NCBI RefSeq assembly: GCF_024055595.1
Contig: NZ_JAMXOF010000002.1
Location: forward strand, 1,054,001 to 1,118,000
Direction: 5' to 3'
DNA: 64,000 nt
Source of the DNA: Mucilaginibacter aurantiaciroseus
GTDB lineage: Bacteria > Bacteroidota > Bacteroidia > Sphingobacteriales > Sphingobacteriaceae
In this document: in pieces, positions 7,131-16,967 of the stretch
Layout of the letters: every line of letters begins with the position of its first letter
How positions within the stretch are numbered: the stretch's first letter is position 1
The notes under the pieces: generated by a model
The model's database searches: none
Seen by the model: the letters and a program-made list of their open reading frames with translations, nothing else
Told to the model about the DNA's origin: nothing
Position numbers and translations under genes: made by a program

Positions 7131-8879
7131 ATGTCAGGTCAACGGTATTTAACAAAATCCAAATTAAAACTTGCATTAGAATGTCCGACTAAGCTTTTTT
7201 ATAATTCAAAAAAAGAATATCCTGATAAAAAGATACAGGACACTTTTTTGGAAGCGTTGGCCAACGGTGGATTTCAGGTCGGTGAACTTGCGAAATGTTA
7301 TTTTCCGGGCGGTATTAAAATTGACGAACTTGATTACGAAAAAGCACTGCTAAAAACCAATGAATTGTTACTTTTAGATCAAGTAACGATATATGAGGCT
7401 GCGTTCTGTTTTGAATCGTTTTTTATCAGGACAGACATCATTGTCAAAGACGGGAACAGCCTGAAATTATTTGCAGTCAAAGCTAAATCATATGATCCGA
7501 CGAATTTAAAAGCTTCAATTTCAAATGCCAATGGAATTTCCCCAAAATGGCAACCCTACGTTTATGATGTTACCTTCCAAAAGTATGTGATCTCCCTTTC
7601 CAGGCCTGATTTAAGGGTTAAGGCATTTTTGATGTTGGCAGATAAAAGTAAAAAAGCATCGGTTGACGGTCTAAATCAGCATTTTCGTATTCAAAAGAAT
7701 AAGGATAATAAAGTTTCTGTCAAGGTATCTGGGGATGTTTCACCCGCAGCCATTGGACAAGAAATCCTGTGTCGCGTCAATATAGATGAACTTGCAGAAA
7801 TGTTGCTAAAAGATGACCCTTTGTATAACGATGATGCCAAATCTTTTAGAGAATGGATTCATTTTTTTGCAAAGAAATATAAGGCTGATGAACGCATACA
7901 GGGCAAAATAAGAGCGTATTGTAAGACCTGCGAGTTTCGGGCCACCCCGGAGCAAGAAGCGTTAGGTTTAAAAAATGGGTATAAGGAATGCTGGAAAAGC
8001 GTGAATGGCTTTACCGAGGAAGACTTTTTAATACCTTCTATTCTTAATCTTTGGGACTTTAAGAAAAAAAATGAGTACCTGGATAATAAAGTATTTTTTC
8101 AATCCCAATTAAGTAGAATTGATTTGGAAGGTCAGAAACCCAAAGTTAATATTGAACCAGGCCTAAGCCGGGTTGACCGCCAGGAATTACAGGTGCAGAA
8201 ATCAAAAGACAATAACTTATCTCACTATTTCGATCATGAGGGGTTTAAGCAGGTTTCTTCAAGCCTTACCTATCCGCTACATTTCATAGATTTTGAAACC
8301 TCTGCTGTGGCTATCCCTTTTAACGCGAACCGCAGACCTTATGAACAGATCGCTTTTCAATTTTCACACCATGTGCTTCATCAAGACGGCACTGTTGAAC
8401 ATACAGGGCAGTGGCTAAATACGGAGGAGGGCAGCTTTCCCAATTTTGAATTTATCAGGAAACTTAAAGCGGATCTTGATGGAGATAGTGGCAATATTTT
8501 TCGGTATGCTGCTCATGAAAATTCTATACTTAATGCCATTCACCGCCAGCTAAGAGAATTTTCCGAAAGGGATGCCAGCAAATTATGTTCATGGATCGAA
8601 ACTATTAGCAAATCCACAGGGGACAGCACCGTAAAATGGGAAGGCAGCCGTAACATGATAGATTTATTGGATTGTGTTAAGAAATTTTATAATTCTCCAC
8701 TAACCAAAGGATCAAATTCTATTAAAGATATTTTACCAGCTATATTAAATACCAGCTCATTTCTCCAGGAAAAGTATAGCCGTCCCATTTATAAGGCCAA
8801 AGATCAGAGTTTAAATTTCAGTGAAAAGGTAAGCGTGGGGAACAGATATAGACAAAAGCGACGTGGATCTTTTAGTTGA
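7131..8879 (+). pseudogene. DUF2779 protein (Cas4-like nuclease fold plus DnaQ-like domain), C-terminally truncated
   Basis: The 582-residue frame follows the DUF2779 plan. The N-terminal part resembles Cas4/PD-(D/E)XK nucleases, with a first Cys in LALECPTKLFY and three more in YCKTCEFR...KECW (about residues 263-285) that could hold an Fe-S cluster. The middle is a linker, and a DEDD-exonuclease-like segment starts at LHFIDFETS. Two features suggest it is not fully functional. The expected Glu of the E-x-K motif is Ala (LFAVKAKS), and the frame loses family likeness after SLNFSEK near 8830, where it enters a nucleotidyltransferase scrap in another frame. Family members usually continue for roughly 100 more residues, so recombination probably removed the 3' end. 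Confidence 0.65.
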
Positions 8880-8910
8880 AGTAGATGAAACTAACCCGAT
8901 ATTACGGTGA
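8836..8910 (+). pseudogene. Remnant of an MNT-type nucleotidyltransferase (antitoxin-like)
   Basis: In a frame different from the DUF2779 gene, 8836-8910 reads WGTDIDKSDVDLLVEVDETN before a stop. SDVDLLVE is the D-x-D metal-binding motif of the MNT/MntA minimal nucleotidyltransferases that pair with HEPN toxins. Only about 24 codons survive, with no start. It marks a recombination junction at about 8830. Confidence 0.5.
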
Positions 8911-8998
8911 AAACTACTGTTAAGTCTTTATGTCTCGTCCTGGTTTTGCTTATCGTTTTTGAGTGGTAATACTGGAATCAGTTAACACCAATATTTCA

Positions 8999-9632
8999 TT
9001 AGTCCTGATTTCTCTTTAAATGGGTATATCCTTTCCAGTTATCGGTCCTGATATTGGCATCTGTGTCGATGTGGTTAAGAAAAAACACTTGTAATTCAGC
9101 GCCATGGGCAGAGGGTATCACCTTTGTATAGCACCGGTGTATGCAGAAACCGTCGGCTTGGATAGCCATGACTACCCGTTGCTTCGTTTCATTGCCACGA
9201 CTTGTTTTGCCCTTCCCTGGGCACACACATAAAACTCATCCACTTCTATATCTCCCTTCAATGGATTATTACCTCCGCTTTTCATCGCTTCGATTACTTT
9301 TTGTCTAAATGACCAACATGTTTTCTGCCTTCATCCCAATTTTCGGGATAGTTCATAACTTGACATACCTTTTTTGTTCGTTAACACTGTAAAGACAATG
9401 TAAAATGCCTTGCACAATGGGAACTTCACTTTATAAAATAAAGTCCTGGCTGTAGCCGACTCTGCATATTTGCCATTAACACATTGGCGGGAGCCCACCA
9501 CTTAATTTCATAGAAATGTATATGGCCACACTGATAACCATTTTCCCATTTAAATTCCAAAAGGTATTTCCTGCAAGCATCATCTGTTGCAAATCTTTCA
9601 GAAAATTCTATAATGTTTAGTCTTTTAAACAT
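8999..9632 (-). pseudogene. Decayed IS1595-family transposase
   Basis: Three segments on the minus strand, in different frames, follow the order of an IS1595/IS1016-type transposase. The N-terminus MFKRLNIIEFSERFATDDAC is at 9632. The middle, FRQKVIEAMKSGGNNPLKGD followed by IEVDEFYV (the first catalytic Asp region), is at about 9230-9320. The last part, GKTSRGNETKQRVVMAIQ to TDNWKGYTHLKRN, is at 8999-9226. Frameshifts and a deletion after the damaged zinc-ribbon region make it inactive. Terminal inverted repeats could not be identified. Confidence 0.75.
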
Positions 9633-9907
9633 TGTTATTAATATTTCAACCTCTTCGGCTAAAATATACTAATATTTTTAGTATGTATAAATGCCTTATT
9701 ATAAAGTGTTAATTAGTTTTTCTGTTTAATCATTTAATTTTATGTGGAAATTTGAACTCCCGTGACTTAAGAGATGTAACAACTTCGTGGACTTTTAAAT
9801 AACACTGAAGCATCTATGTTTTTATCATTACTTTAGAATTTTCATGTCCTTATTTTAATAGTCATGGCATTTAAATGTATCATTTAATAAAGCTCCAATC
9901 GTATAAA

Positions 9908-12361
9908 ATGAACTTCAAAAATTTATATCAAGTAAAAACAAAACGCTTGTCATGTGTTTTAGTCCCAGTTTTGATATTTATGAGCACAGCAACTTTAAAT
10001 GCTCAAACTAATACTTTATTTAAAATACCTTTGCGTGGTATTACAAGTTCACTGCCGGCTACTATTTGGGAAAATTCTTTAATCACTGGAAACGGCACCA
10101 TGGGCGCTCTCGTAATGGGGCAACCCTACAAAGAGACAATAATTTTAAGTCACGCTAAGTTATACATACCCTTAAATAAGCCTAAGCAACTTATCAATCA
10201 AGCAAGCCGCCTAACAGAAATTCAGACTTTATTACTAGATGGTAGGTATAAGGAAGCTGCGAAAATACCAGCCCAACAACGAGATATTGAAGGTTTTAAT
10301 ATTGGTATAGATCCATTTATTCCAGCTTTTGATATCCGGATTGAACATCCAATTTTGCCTATAAAAAATTATTTACGAACTGTGAATTATGAAACAGGCG
10401 AGGCGAATGTAAATTGGAAAGATAGTTCGGGTACTTATAAAAGAACTATTTTCGTGTCCAGGCCAGACAGTGTAATTGTGCTATCCATTAAAGGGAACGG
10501 CAAAATCAATTGTTCTATTCGGTTCGCTCAGCGGCCAATTGAAGCCAAGCAGGCGCAATTTGTAAGTCAGGGAATTGCAAATATGCAAATCAACGCAAGT
10601 GGCCAATGGCTTACCTATCGAAGTGAATTTAAAAATAAATATACTGGAGGGTTAGAAGGTTACGAAGGTGTTGGGAAAATTACATTAAAGGGAGGAAAGG
10701 TAAAAGTGGAGCAAGGAAAGCTTGTTATCTCTCAAGCCGACGAGGTTTTACTCTTAATAAAAATTAATCCATCCTATAATTATAAAACTTCACAAATCCC
10801 ATTATTAAAAGCTGAGTTATCGGCAAAATCAACAAATTACGATGAATTGCTGACTCGTCACGCGCAAATCCACGGTGAACTATTTAATAGATCCAAGCTT
10901 GATTTAGGCGGTGCCGATTCTGATAAAGTGTTAAGTAGTGAGGCTTTACTTTCGAACGCAAAAAAGCAAGTTTCATTTGCACTTATTGAAAAAGTATATG
11001 ATGCCGGTAGGTATAACATTATCAGTGCGATGGGAACGAATCCACCAAACTTACAAGGAATTTGGAGCGGCACTTGGACAGCGCCATGGTCGGCAGGCTT
11101 CACTCATGACGGAAATATACAAACTGCCATCGCCAGTGTTTTAAGCAGTAATATGCCCGAACTAATGTCGGCTTATTACAATTATCATGAACGGAATTTA
11201 GCTACCTACCGCGATAATGCTCGCCTACTTTTCGGAACCAGAGGAATTCACGTGCCGGCGAGCACAAGTAACACAGGTATGGATACCGATTTCGGTGAAA
11301 CATGGTGCCTTTCATTATGGACAGGCGGCGCTGGTTGGACAGCAAATAGTTTTTATGATTATTATTTGTACACGGGCGATCAAAAGTTTTTAACTGAACA
11401 TGCTTATCCATTTATGAAAGAGTCTGCTCAATTTTATGAAGATTTTTTAAAGCCGGGCAAGGATGGTAAACTCGTATTTAATCCATCTTATTCTCCGGAA
11501 AATAATCCCTCAAACGGAACATCGCAGGCAACAATTAATGCCACGATGGACGTAATGATAGCCAGACAATTATTACGAAATTGCATTGCGGCTGCCGTAA
11601 TTTTAAAGATAGATGAAGGGGAGATTGAGATATGGAAGAAAATGCTTTTAAAACTTCCTGAATACAAAGTAGCACCAGACGGAACCTTGCGTGAATGGCT
11701 GTGGCCAGATTTAGAGGAGAACCATAAGCACCGCCATTCATCTCAGTTATATGCCCTGTTTGATGAAAAGGATCCATTAATTACCAATTATCCCCGTTTG
11801 GTAAAAGCCGTAAATCGTACAATTGATGAAAAAATGAAATTCCGAATTGAAGAGGATGGGGGTGAAATGTCTTTCGGCTTGGTTCAGTTAGGTTTGGCTG
11901 CTGCTCATATTGGCGAAGGAGAAAAGGCAAATCAAATTGTAAAATGGTTGTCAGGCAAATATTGGTCTACCGGAATGGGTTCCTACCATAATGTGGGGAA
12001 TCTATTTAACACAGATATTAGCGGTGGGTTGCCAGCAGTCATTATCCAAATGTTGGCTTACTCAGAACAGGGTTTAGTTTCATTGATACCCGCATTACCA
12101 AAAGAATGGAGCAAAGGAACAATTGAAGGTTTATTGCTTCGTGGCCATATTCTGGTTAAAAGTCTAAGCTGGAATGGTAAGCATGTTGAAGTTGTATTAA
12201 AATCCGCTGTAGCACAAAATGTCGATCTAAAATTTCCAAGAAGCATTGAAAGCATTTCAGTTGAAAAGATCAAAAAAATGAAATATCCCGTTCATCCAGA
12301 AAGATATATGATATCGCTACCCGCTGACGAAGAGGTAAAAGTGGTGGTAGATTTGGAATAA
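9908..12361 (+). CDS. Glycoside hydrolase family 95-like protein (alpha-L-fucosidase/galactosidase type), secreted
   Basis: About 817 residues from ATG 9908; an in-frame ATG at 9875 adds 11 residues but spoils the signal peptide. An N-terminal signal peptide (about 1-33, ending NAQ) precedes the GH95 N-terminal domain (ATIWENSLITGNGTMGALVMG). The (alpha/alpha)6 catalytic domain follows, with PNLQGIWSG, the substrate-pocket segment FTHDGNIQTAI, and SYSPENNPSNGTSQATINATMD, where family catalytic acidic residues lie. A C-terminal beta domain closes the protein. It should act in the periplasm or outside on alpha-linked fucose or galactose. It stands alone, 4 kb from the SusCD locus, between an insertion-sequence scar and decayed DNA. 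The 275 bp before it hold only an AT-rich palindrome (9666-9684). Confidence 0.83.
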   Translation: MNFKNLYQVKTKRLSCVLVPVLIFMSTATLNAQTNTLFKIPLRGITSSLPATIWENSLITGNGTMGALVMGQPYKETIILSHAKLYIPLNKPKQLINQASRLTEIQTLLLDGRYKEAAKIPAQQRDIEGFNIGIDPFIPAFDIRIEHPILPIKNYLRTVNYETGEANVNWKDSSGTYKRTIFVSRPDSVIVLSIKGNGKINCSIRFAQRPIEAKQAQFVSQGIANMQINASGQWLTYRSEFKNKYTGGLEGYEGVGKITLKGGKVKVEQGKLVISQADEVLLLIKINPSYNYKTSQIPLLKAELSAKSTNYDELLTRHAQIHGELFNRSKLDLGGADSDKVLSSEALLSNAKKQVSFALIEKVYDAGRYNIISAMGTNPPNLQGIWSGTWTAPWSAGFTHDGNIQTAIASVLSSNMPELMSAYYNYHERNLATYRDNARLLFGTRGIHVPASTSNTGMDTDFGETWCLSLWTGGAGWTANSFYDYYLYTGDQKFLTEHAYPFMKESAQFYEDFLKPGKDGKLVFNPSYSPENNPSNGTSQATINATMDVMIARQLLRNCIAAAVILKIDEGEIEIWKKMLLKLPEYKVAPDGTLREWLWPDLEENHKHRHSSQLYALFDEKDPLITNYPRLVKAVNRTIDEKMKFRIEEDGGEMSFGLVQLGLAAAHIGEGEKANQIVKWLSGKYWSTGMGSYHNVGNLFNTDISGGLPAVIIQMLAYSEQGLVSLIPALPKEWSKGTIEGLLLRGHILVKSLSWNGKHVEVVLKSAVAQNVDLKFPRSIESISVEKIKKMKYPVHPERYMISLPADEEVKVVVDLE

Positions 12362-12560
12362 ACTAAAGACGGACCTTTGCTAAGCCTTCGTAAACTTCTG
12401 CGGTAAAGAAACCTAAATGTTTTCTCTTTCCTTTACAACCGATTTTCGATAACCCGAGCGCTTTATTTTCCATGTTCTTTTTAAAAAATCCGTTTAAAGG
12501 GGCTTTGATTAGAAAAGCCCGTTAAATAACCGATTTTTGATAACGAGTAGTTGGAGCTTT

Positions 12561-12791
12561 TTAAACAGGAGATTGTTTTACTAATACGTAATTTCCGGAG
12601 GTATTCACCAAATGATAAGTCATCGAAATACTTGTAAATTCTTTGGATACATAGGCTGGATTGATGTTTAAATCACTATAGATTGCAGTTAAGCTTAATG
12701 ATAAATTGGTGTTTATTTGATCTTGGATAATCACTTTAAGCTCTTTACTCCAGTCCGGAATTTTTACTATATCGGGTTTTGCTTCATACAT
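12561..12791 (-). pseudogene. Frameshifted AraC-type DNA-binding domain fragment
   Basis: Reading from about 12791, LKVIIQDQINTNLSLSLTA followed by IYSDLNINPAYVSKEF is the first helix-turn-helix of an AraC/XylS domain. A one-base frameshift near 12620 then switches to the frame encoding KYFDDLSFGEYLRKLRISK, the expected continuation. The sensor domain and second helix-turn-helix are missing. It is a relic with no sign of function. The 200 bp between the GH95 stop and this relic show nothing else. Confidence 0.65.
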
Positions 12792-12883
12792 GAGTTAAAA
12801 AAATGCAGTAAAAGATACACTGTTGGATTCTGTGTATGTTTTACATCCTGAAGATGTTTTGCCCAGCTGTAAAGGGCAAACTA

Positions 12884-13060
12884 TTAAACCTTATTCGGAT
12901 TACCTAATGGATTTTCAGCTTGTTTTAATAAAGCTGCTTCACTTGCTGAGGGTTCGTGAGTTGCCGTTCGGTCCGGCACCGGCGTATTCATTCCATCATT
13001 TGAAGGTTTTGGAACTAGTTTTTTATTATTTTTTTTCGGATTTTTTTTATCTTTACTCAT
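12884..13060 (-). CDS. Small basic hypothetical protein, 58 aa
   Basis: ATG at 13060 opens a 58-codon frame on the minus strand, starting MSKDKKNPKKNNKKLVPKPS and ending QAENPLGNPNKV. The first 20 residues are strongly basic. The rest is Pro/Thr/Ala-rich and likely disordered. The phylum has many such small Lys-rich proteins, and its codon pattern looks genuine, in contrast with the decayed DNA around it. No partner gene is adjacent. The function is unknown. Confidence 0.45.
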   Translation of the reverse strand: MSKDKKNPKKNNKKLVPKPSNDGMNTPVPDRTATHEPSASEAALLKQAENPLGNPNKV

Positions 13061-13489
13061 TTTAGGGATACTTATGGTGAGTTAATTGCGCTTATAATTT
13101 CTGTTTTTCAGTGTATTAAATTATTTAAGGGCTATCGGGGAATGATAAACTAAAATGTCGTGCCTGTGCCTGATTTTTTTTACGCCTATATCTCCATTAT
13201 GATGTGCCTTAACTGAATATCCAAATGTCTAAGCTGGACGATACTTTCTTCTTTCCGAGAAACAAACTCTTCAACTACTTAAGGCTCCTGCTGGAGGTAA
13301 TAACGGGTGCGGCATCTTTAATTTTGATTATTTTCAAAAGTTTAATCTATATTAAATCTATTATTCTTCAAAAACCATGCTAAGAAAAAACGCTCTAATT
13401 AATTACCGTAACAATCACTGGCTAAAAACCATTAATCACAAGTAAGGTTTTTTTGTCGAAATATTTTAATGAAAAGCTTATCATATAAT
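13061..13489. other. Non-coding or decayed stretch
   Basis: No supported gene. A 52-codon plus-strand frame at 13225-13383 (MSKLDDTFFFPRNK, hydrophobic end) has no likeness to anything I know and no context, so it is left uncalled. The region is AT-rich. Confidence 0.4.
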
Positions 13490-13562
13490 GTTTGCTTCTA
13501 AATCCTTCTTTTTAATAATTAATCTGATCTTAATTATTAAAAAGAAGGATTTAGAAGCAAAC
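13490..13562. repeat. 33-bp perfect inverted repeat (long hairpin)
   Basis: The left arm 13490-13522 (begins GTTTGCTTCTAAATCC) and right arm 13530-13562 are exact reverse complements over 33 bp, with a 7-nt loop TCTGATC. The minus-strand pseudogene stop codon (13562-13564) touches the right arm. No flanking direct repeats are evident. It could be an unusually long terminator, an insertion-element end dimer, or a fold-back copying event. Confidence 0.8.
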
Positions 13563-13771
13563 TATGTAGAAATCCAGTTTGGCGTTGTGTACTTGTTGAG
13601 AATTATTTTAAAAATTTCCTTTCGCGACGAAACCGGATTGTTTTCGTCCATTTCAATCGTTTTCGAACGCTCGGACAGTTCCAAATCCTTAACAGAAAAT
13701 TTGAATCAATTGGAATAATCATGCCTGTGCAAATGGTATAGCAAGGTATCGTCGTCTACACTTAAAGCCAT
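13562..13771 (-). pseudogene. Small gene with internal stop (DUF5752-like motif)
   Basis: ATG at 13771 starts a 70-codon frame with a single TGA at codon 22: MALSVDDDTLLYHLHRHDYSN, stop, then FKFSVKDLELSERSKT through to TTPNWIST. The pattern YH-x(3)-HDYSNx(F) followed by KDLEL resembles the NDFSxWI..D.ELA pattern of DUF5752-like domains, where a Trp is expected at the stop position (TGG to TGA). The protein would in any case be only a C-terminal piece of such a domain. The family likeness is from memory and tentative. Confidence 0.35.
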
Positions 13772-14225
13772 TTGAATAAAAACCTTAAAATATTTTAGAG
13801 ATTGCGGCGACGATGAGACCTGACAAAATCATTATTTCCCATACGATCGATGAAAAAGGTAAACTTATAAAAGTCAGTCGAATATTTAAAACTTAAAATT
13901 AAAAAGTGGTTTCGTCCGATAGAAGTGATCACCTATAAAACTTGGGAACCAATCTATTTGGACCTCTAAAAGAGAGCTATTTGCCATTATTAAAACAAAC
14001 AAAAGATACCTAAAGCTCACAAAGGGGCTTCGTTTTAAAAGGCTCCCATCAACTGACAGGTAGACTGCAGATCAAACATATGCCGCAAGAGAGAAAGCAG
14101 CGGTATCCTGCGAAGAGATACAGCTAAGCCCGGCCCGAAGAACATGCCATAAGATACTTATAGGTGGCGCTACACTTGACATAGCAATTAGGCTATGTTA
14201 TATTTACTATGAGCGGACTTTTAAC
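13772..14225. other. Intergenic stretch without a supported gene
   Basis: Contains a 7-bp stem ACATAGC/GCTATGT with a 6-nt loop at 14179-14198, just past the GH2 stop. It may help end the PUL transcript, although no T-run follows it on the minus strand. A 27-codon plus-strand frame at about 13812 was not called. Confidence 0.35.
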
Positions 14226-16958
14226 CTAATTTCTTAGAATTTTCATAAACGTAGCCAATTCTTTTATCGATATGGTCTGAATCGGTAAGAATTTGCTAGA
14301 AGCCGCGTAGGAGATCAAACTTTTTTTCAGTTGTCTTGCTGCAGGTCTTTTAATAAGATCGCTGTGCAAATCCATTGTGCAAAAAATCAGTTTACCTTTA
14401 CCCACCTGAAATTCGATTAAATTTCCCAGATTTCTGTTTTTAAAAAAATTATCAATTACGCGTACGATGGGGGCTGGTTTATGGTCTAATTGATCAAATG
14501 ATACTGATCGCGATCGGGTAATCAAGTCCCACCATTGCCAGTCAGTATAAAAGTTGGTCGGAAAATCTGCCAGGGCAGGATGATGATTATCGATCAACAG
14601 GCCCATACTTCCCGGCTGATCCGGAAAATGTACCGGACTCCAAAACACTGGGGCAAAACGTCCGTCAATACCGTTAATAGATGCAGTGTCGGGATTTAAA
14701 ATAACAGATGCACCTGAGTTTAAAAGCTTAACTGCAGTATCTAAGGAAGTTGTGAAATGTACGTTCGCCGGTAATTGATTATCCTGATCCGGATAAACCC
14801 AGATTTTCCAGCTGTTTACATATTTTGATTTTGCCAGCTGCAGAGTTACCTGAAGTTGTTGGGAGCGGTTGATCCCATGAAGCGGCACAGATATTTTACC
14901 CAGTACCTCTGAATTACCGATAGGGATAGGTTTAGAACCAAAGCTACCTTTAAAAAGCACTTTCCGGTTGTCGTTACTTATTGTCCAAATTAGTTCACCG
15001 TTCAGCGCCTCGTCTGTATAATTTGCGAATTCGCCTTCCGCTAAAAATATTTCATTGTTGGTATAGGCCGCTTTGTCGAAACGCAATAGGGGCACAGCGG
15101 GGCCACAGAACTGTCGGAATGCAGCAGGACTGATGATACCTTTACTATCCCAAAAAGCATTAAGAATACCAACAAGCGCAGTGCCCTGACCAGGGAAATC
15201 ATGCAAGTCAAGAAGTTGGAACCCACCGACACCCTTTGTTTTGAGTGCCCGCTCGATTTCTTCTTTATACAAATTAGCAGAAAGGCTACCACTTGCTTTC
15301 AGGTAAGATGCAGCGAGCTTCAGCATGCCTTTTTTTTGCAGATCATAATGAACGGCAGAAAAATTCGCAGGGACTAATACTCCAGTGTATTTGGAAATCT
15401 CTGTAAGATCGGGAAACACGGAGTATTGCCCCACCTCGTGAATGATCAAGGGTACGGATGTGCCCTTGACGGCATGGCTATAGTCGGTTTTAAAATCAGG
15501 GGTGTTGGTATTAAATATCCCTTGGCCTCTTACCCATCCCTTATCCGTATATTGTGTAATAAAAAAATCGTCGGCTGGCTCCGGTGATTTACCGTGTCCT
15601 TTTTGAAAACTAAAAGTGGTGGTGGTATACAGGTGCCGGCTATCTTCTTTTTTTAATTTTCGCACGAGCCTTTCTAGCCATAAAAAATCACCTTCCAGTT
15701 CATTACCCATGCTCCAGAAACAAAAAGAAGGATGGTTACCATAATTTTTAATCATGAGTTCTGCTTCTTCTTCCAGGTATTGAACGGTTGGCTTGTCCTT
15801 ACCGACGTTCAGGCTCCAGAGCGGTAATTCTACATGCAGATAAAAGCCCAGGGAGTCAGCCACCCTGAAAGCAGCTTCCGGGGGGCACCAGGAATGAAAT
15901 CGCAGGTGGTTCAGGCCGTATAGTTTAGCTGCGGAGAATACTTTGATCCAGCCCGGTGCGTCCATCGGCGGATGCCCTTCCAGTGGGAAAATGTTACACT
16001 CCAGCGTACCGCGCAGGAATAGCGGCCTGCCGTTGATACGCAATTCGCTACCCTTGGAGCCAATTTTTCTAAACCCGAACCGTTCTGTCTGTGAACTCAA
16101 AACTTTTCCTTTACGATCTGTAACTTCTACCTCTAATTTGTAAACATTCGGACTAAATTCATCCCATAGCTTAGCGTGGGGAAAGTTGATTGTAAGGTGC
16201 TGAACGGAATCTTTTGTAATGGGTTGCGGCGCGCCCTTTAAAACAGTGTGATTTGCGAGGATAACTCTGCTTTGCAGATACAGGCTATAATTGGTTTCCG
16301 GATGCAGTTTCACGGAAGCGCTGATTTGTTTGGTATCCGGATTACCCGTAACCATCACCGATTGTATAGCCACAGGGCCATTATCTACTAATTCCATACG
16401 CCCGATCACCCCGTTCCAAATGATTTGAGTGCCATCTGTATAAGCATGGGCGAAGTCATTAAAACTAATATCATGAAGTTTCCTGTTATCAATCCTTAAC
16501 GTAATGATATGCTTACCTGGCGCAAGCTTTCCTATTGAAAAAGTATGCGGAGCGATCAAACTTTCCTGGCTACCGGCCGGCCGGCCATCAATCCAGCATT
16601 CTGCTTTCCAGATGACGCGTTCCAAGCTGATAGCTGCATTGGTCATTCCTTTATTTATATGGATTATTTTCTGATACCAGGCGGCGCCTGTATAGCGATA
16701 GCGCCGGGCTAAATGCAGCATGATCTCTTTTGACAATAACGATGTATCCGTTTTCACAGGCATACCTAAACCGGCATCATCAAGGGTTCCGGGAAGTATA
16801 ATCTGCCCATCTAAATTCTTTAAAAACCATTTATCAGCCAGGCCTTTGTCTGAGGAGTCGAGCTTTACGCTCCAGGTTCCGGCCAGCGAAACGGGTCGAT
16901 GCTGTGCTTTTGCTGATAACGAAGCAATGGAAATCAGAAAAACATATATGTACTTCAT
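14226..16958 (-). CDS. Glycoside hydrolase family 2 protein, periplasmic/secreted
   Basis: A 910-residue protein with a signal peptide (residues about 1-18, ending AKA). The GH2 order follows: sugar-binding jelly roll (30-200), immunoglobulin-like domain (200-310) and TIM barrel (about 310-610). The barrel carries FWSMGNELEGD, which should supply the general acid/base Glu, and LIIHEVGQYS, which fits the nucleophile strand. An extra C-terminal module (about 620-910) of unknown role follows. Family members are beta-galactosidases, mannosidases, glucuronidases and similar; the substrate cannot be chosen from sequence alone. It is the last gene of the susC-susD-GH30-GH2 set, 9 bp after GH30, so it likely removes side chains or terminal sugars from the glycan cut by GH30. 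Confidence 0.87.
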   Translation of the reverse strand: MKYIYVFLISIASLSAKAQHRPVSLAGTWSVKLDSSDKGLADKWFLKNLDGQIILPGTLDDAGLGMPVKTDTSLLSKEIMLHLARRYRYTGAAWYQKIIHINKGMTNAAISLERVIWKAECWIDGRPAGSQESLIAPHTFSIGKLAPGKHIITLRIDNRKLHDISFNDFAHAYTDGTQIIWNGVIGRMELVDNGPVAIQSVMVTGNPDTKQISASVKLHPETNYSLYLQSRVILANHTVLKGAPQPITKDSVQHLTINFPHAKLWDEFSPNVYKLEVEVTDRKGKVLSSQTERFGFRKIGSKGSELRINGRPLFLRGTLECNIFPLEGHPPMDAPGWIKVFSAAKLYGLNHLRFHSWCPPEAAFRVADSLGFYLHVELPLWSLNVGKDKPTVQYLEEEAELMIKNYGNHPSFCFWSMGNELEGDFLWLERLVRKLKKEDSRHLYTTTTFSFQKGHGKSPEPADDFFITQYTDKGWVRGQGIFNTNTPDFKTDYSHAVKGTSVPLIIHEVGQYSVFPDLTEISKYTGVLVPANFSAVHYDLQKKGMLKLAASYLKASGSLSANLYKEEIERALKTKGVGGFQLLDLHDFPGQGTALVGILNAFWDSKGIISPAAFRQFCGPAVPLLRFDKAAYTNNEIFLAEGEFANYTDEALNGELIWTISNDNRKVLFKGSFGSKPIPIGNSEVLGKISVPLHGINRSQQLQVTLQLAKSKYVNSWKIWVYPDQDNQLPANVHFTTSLDTAVKLLNSGASVILNPDTASINGIDGRFAPVFWSPVHFPDQPGSMGLLIDNHHPALADFPTNFYTDWQWWDLITRSRSVSFDQLDHKPAPIVRVIDNFFKNRNLGNLIEFQVGKGKLIFCTMDLHSDLIKRPAARQLKKSLISYAASSKFLPIQTISIKELATFMKILRN

Positions 16959-16967
16959 TTTTGTCGA

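Noticed and set aside
9666..9684. AT-rich palindrome ATACTAA-N5-TTAGTAT as an operator
   Set aside because: It lies 220 bp before the GH95 gene next to a dead transposase in very AT-rich DNA; too weak to call without conservation.
9875..9907. Longer start for the GH95 protein
   Set aside because: The additional 11 residues precede and disturb a clear signal peptide that begins at ATG 9908.
13225..13383. 52-codon plus-strand frame with hydrophobic tail
   Set aside because: Lies in decayed AT-rich DNA, with no support beyond being open.
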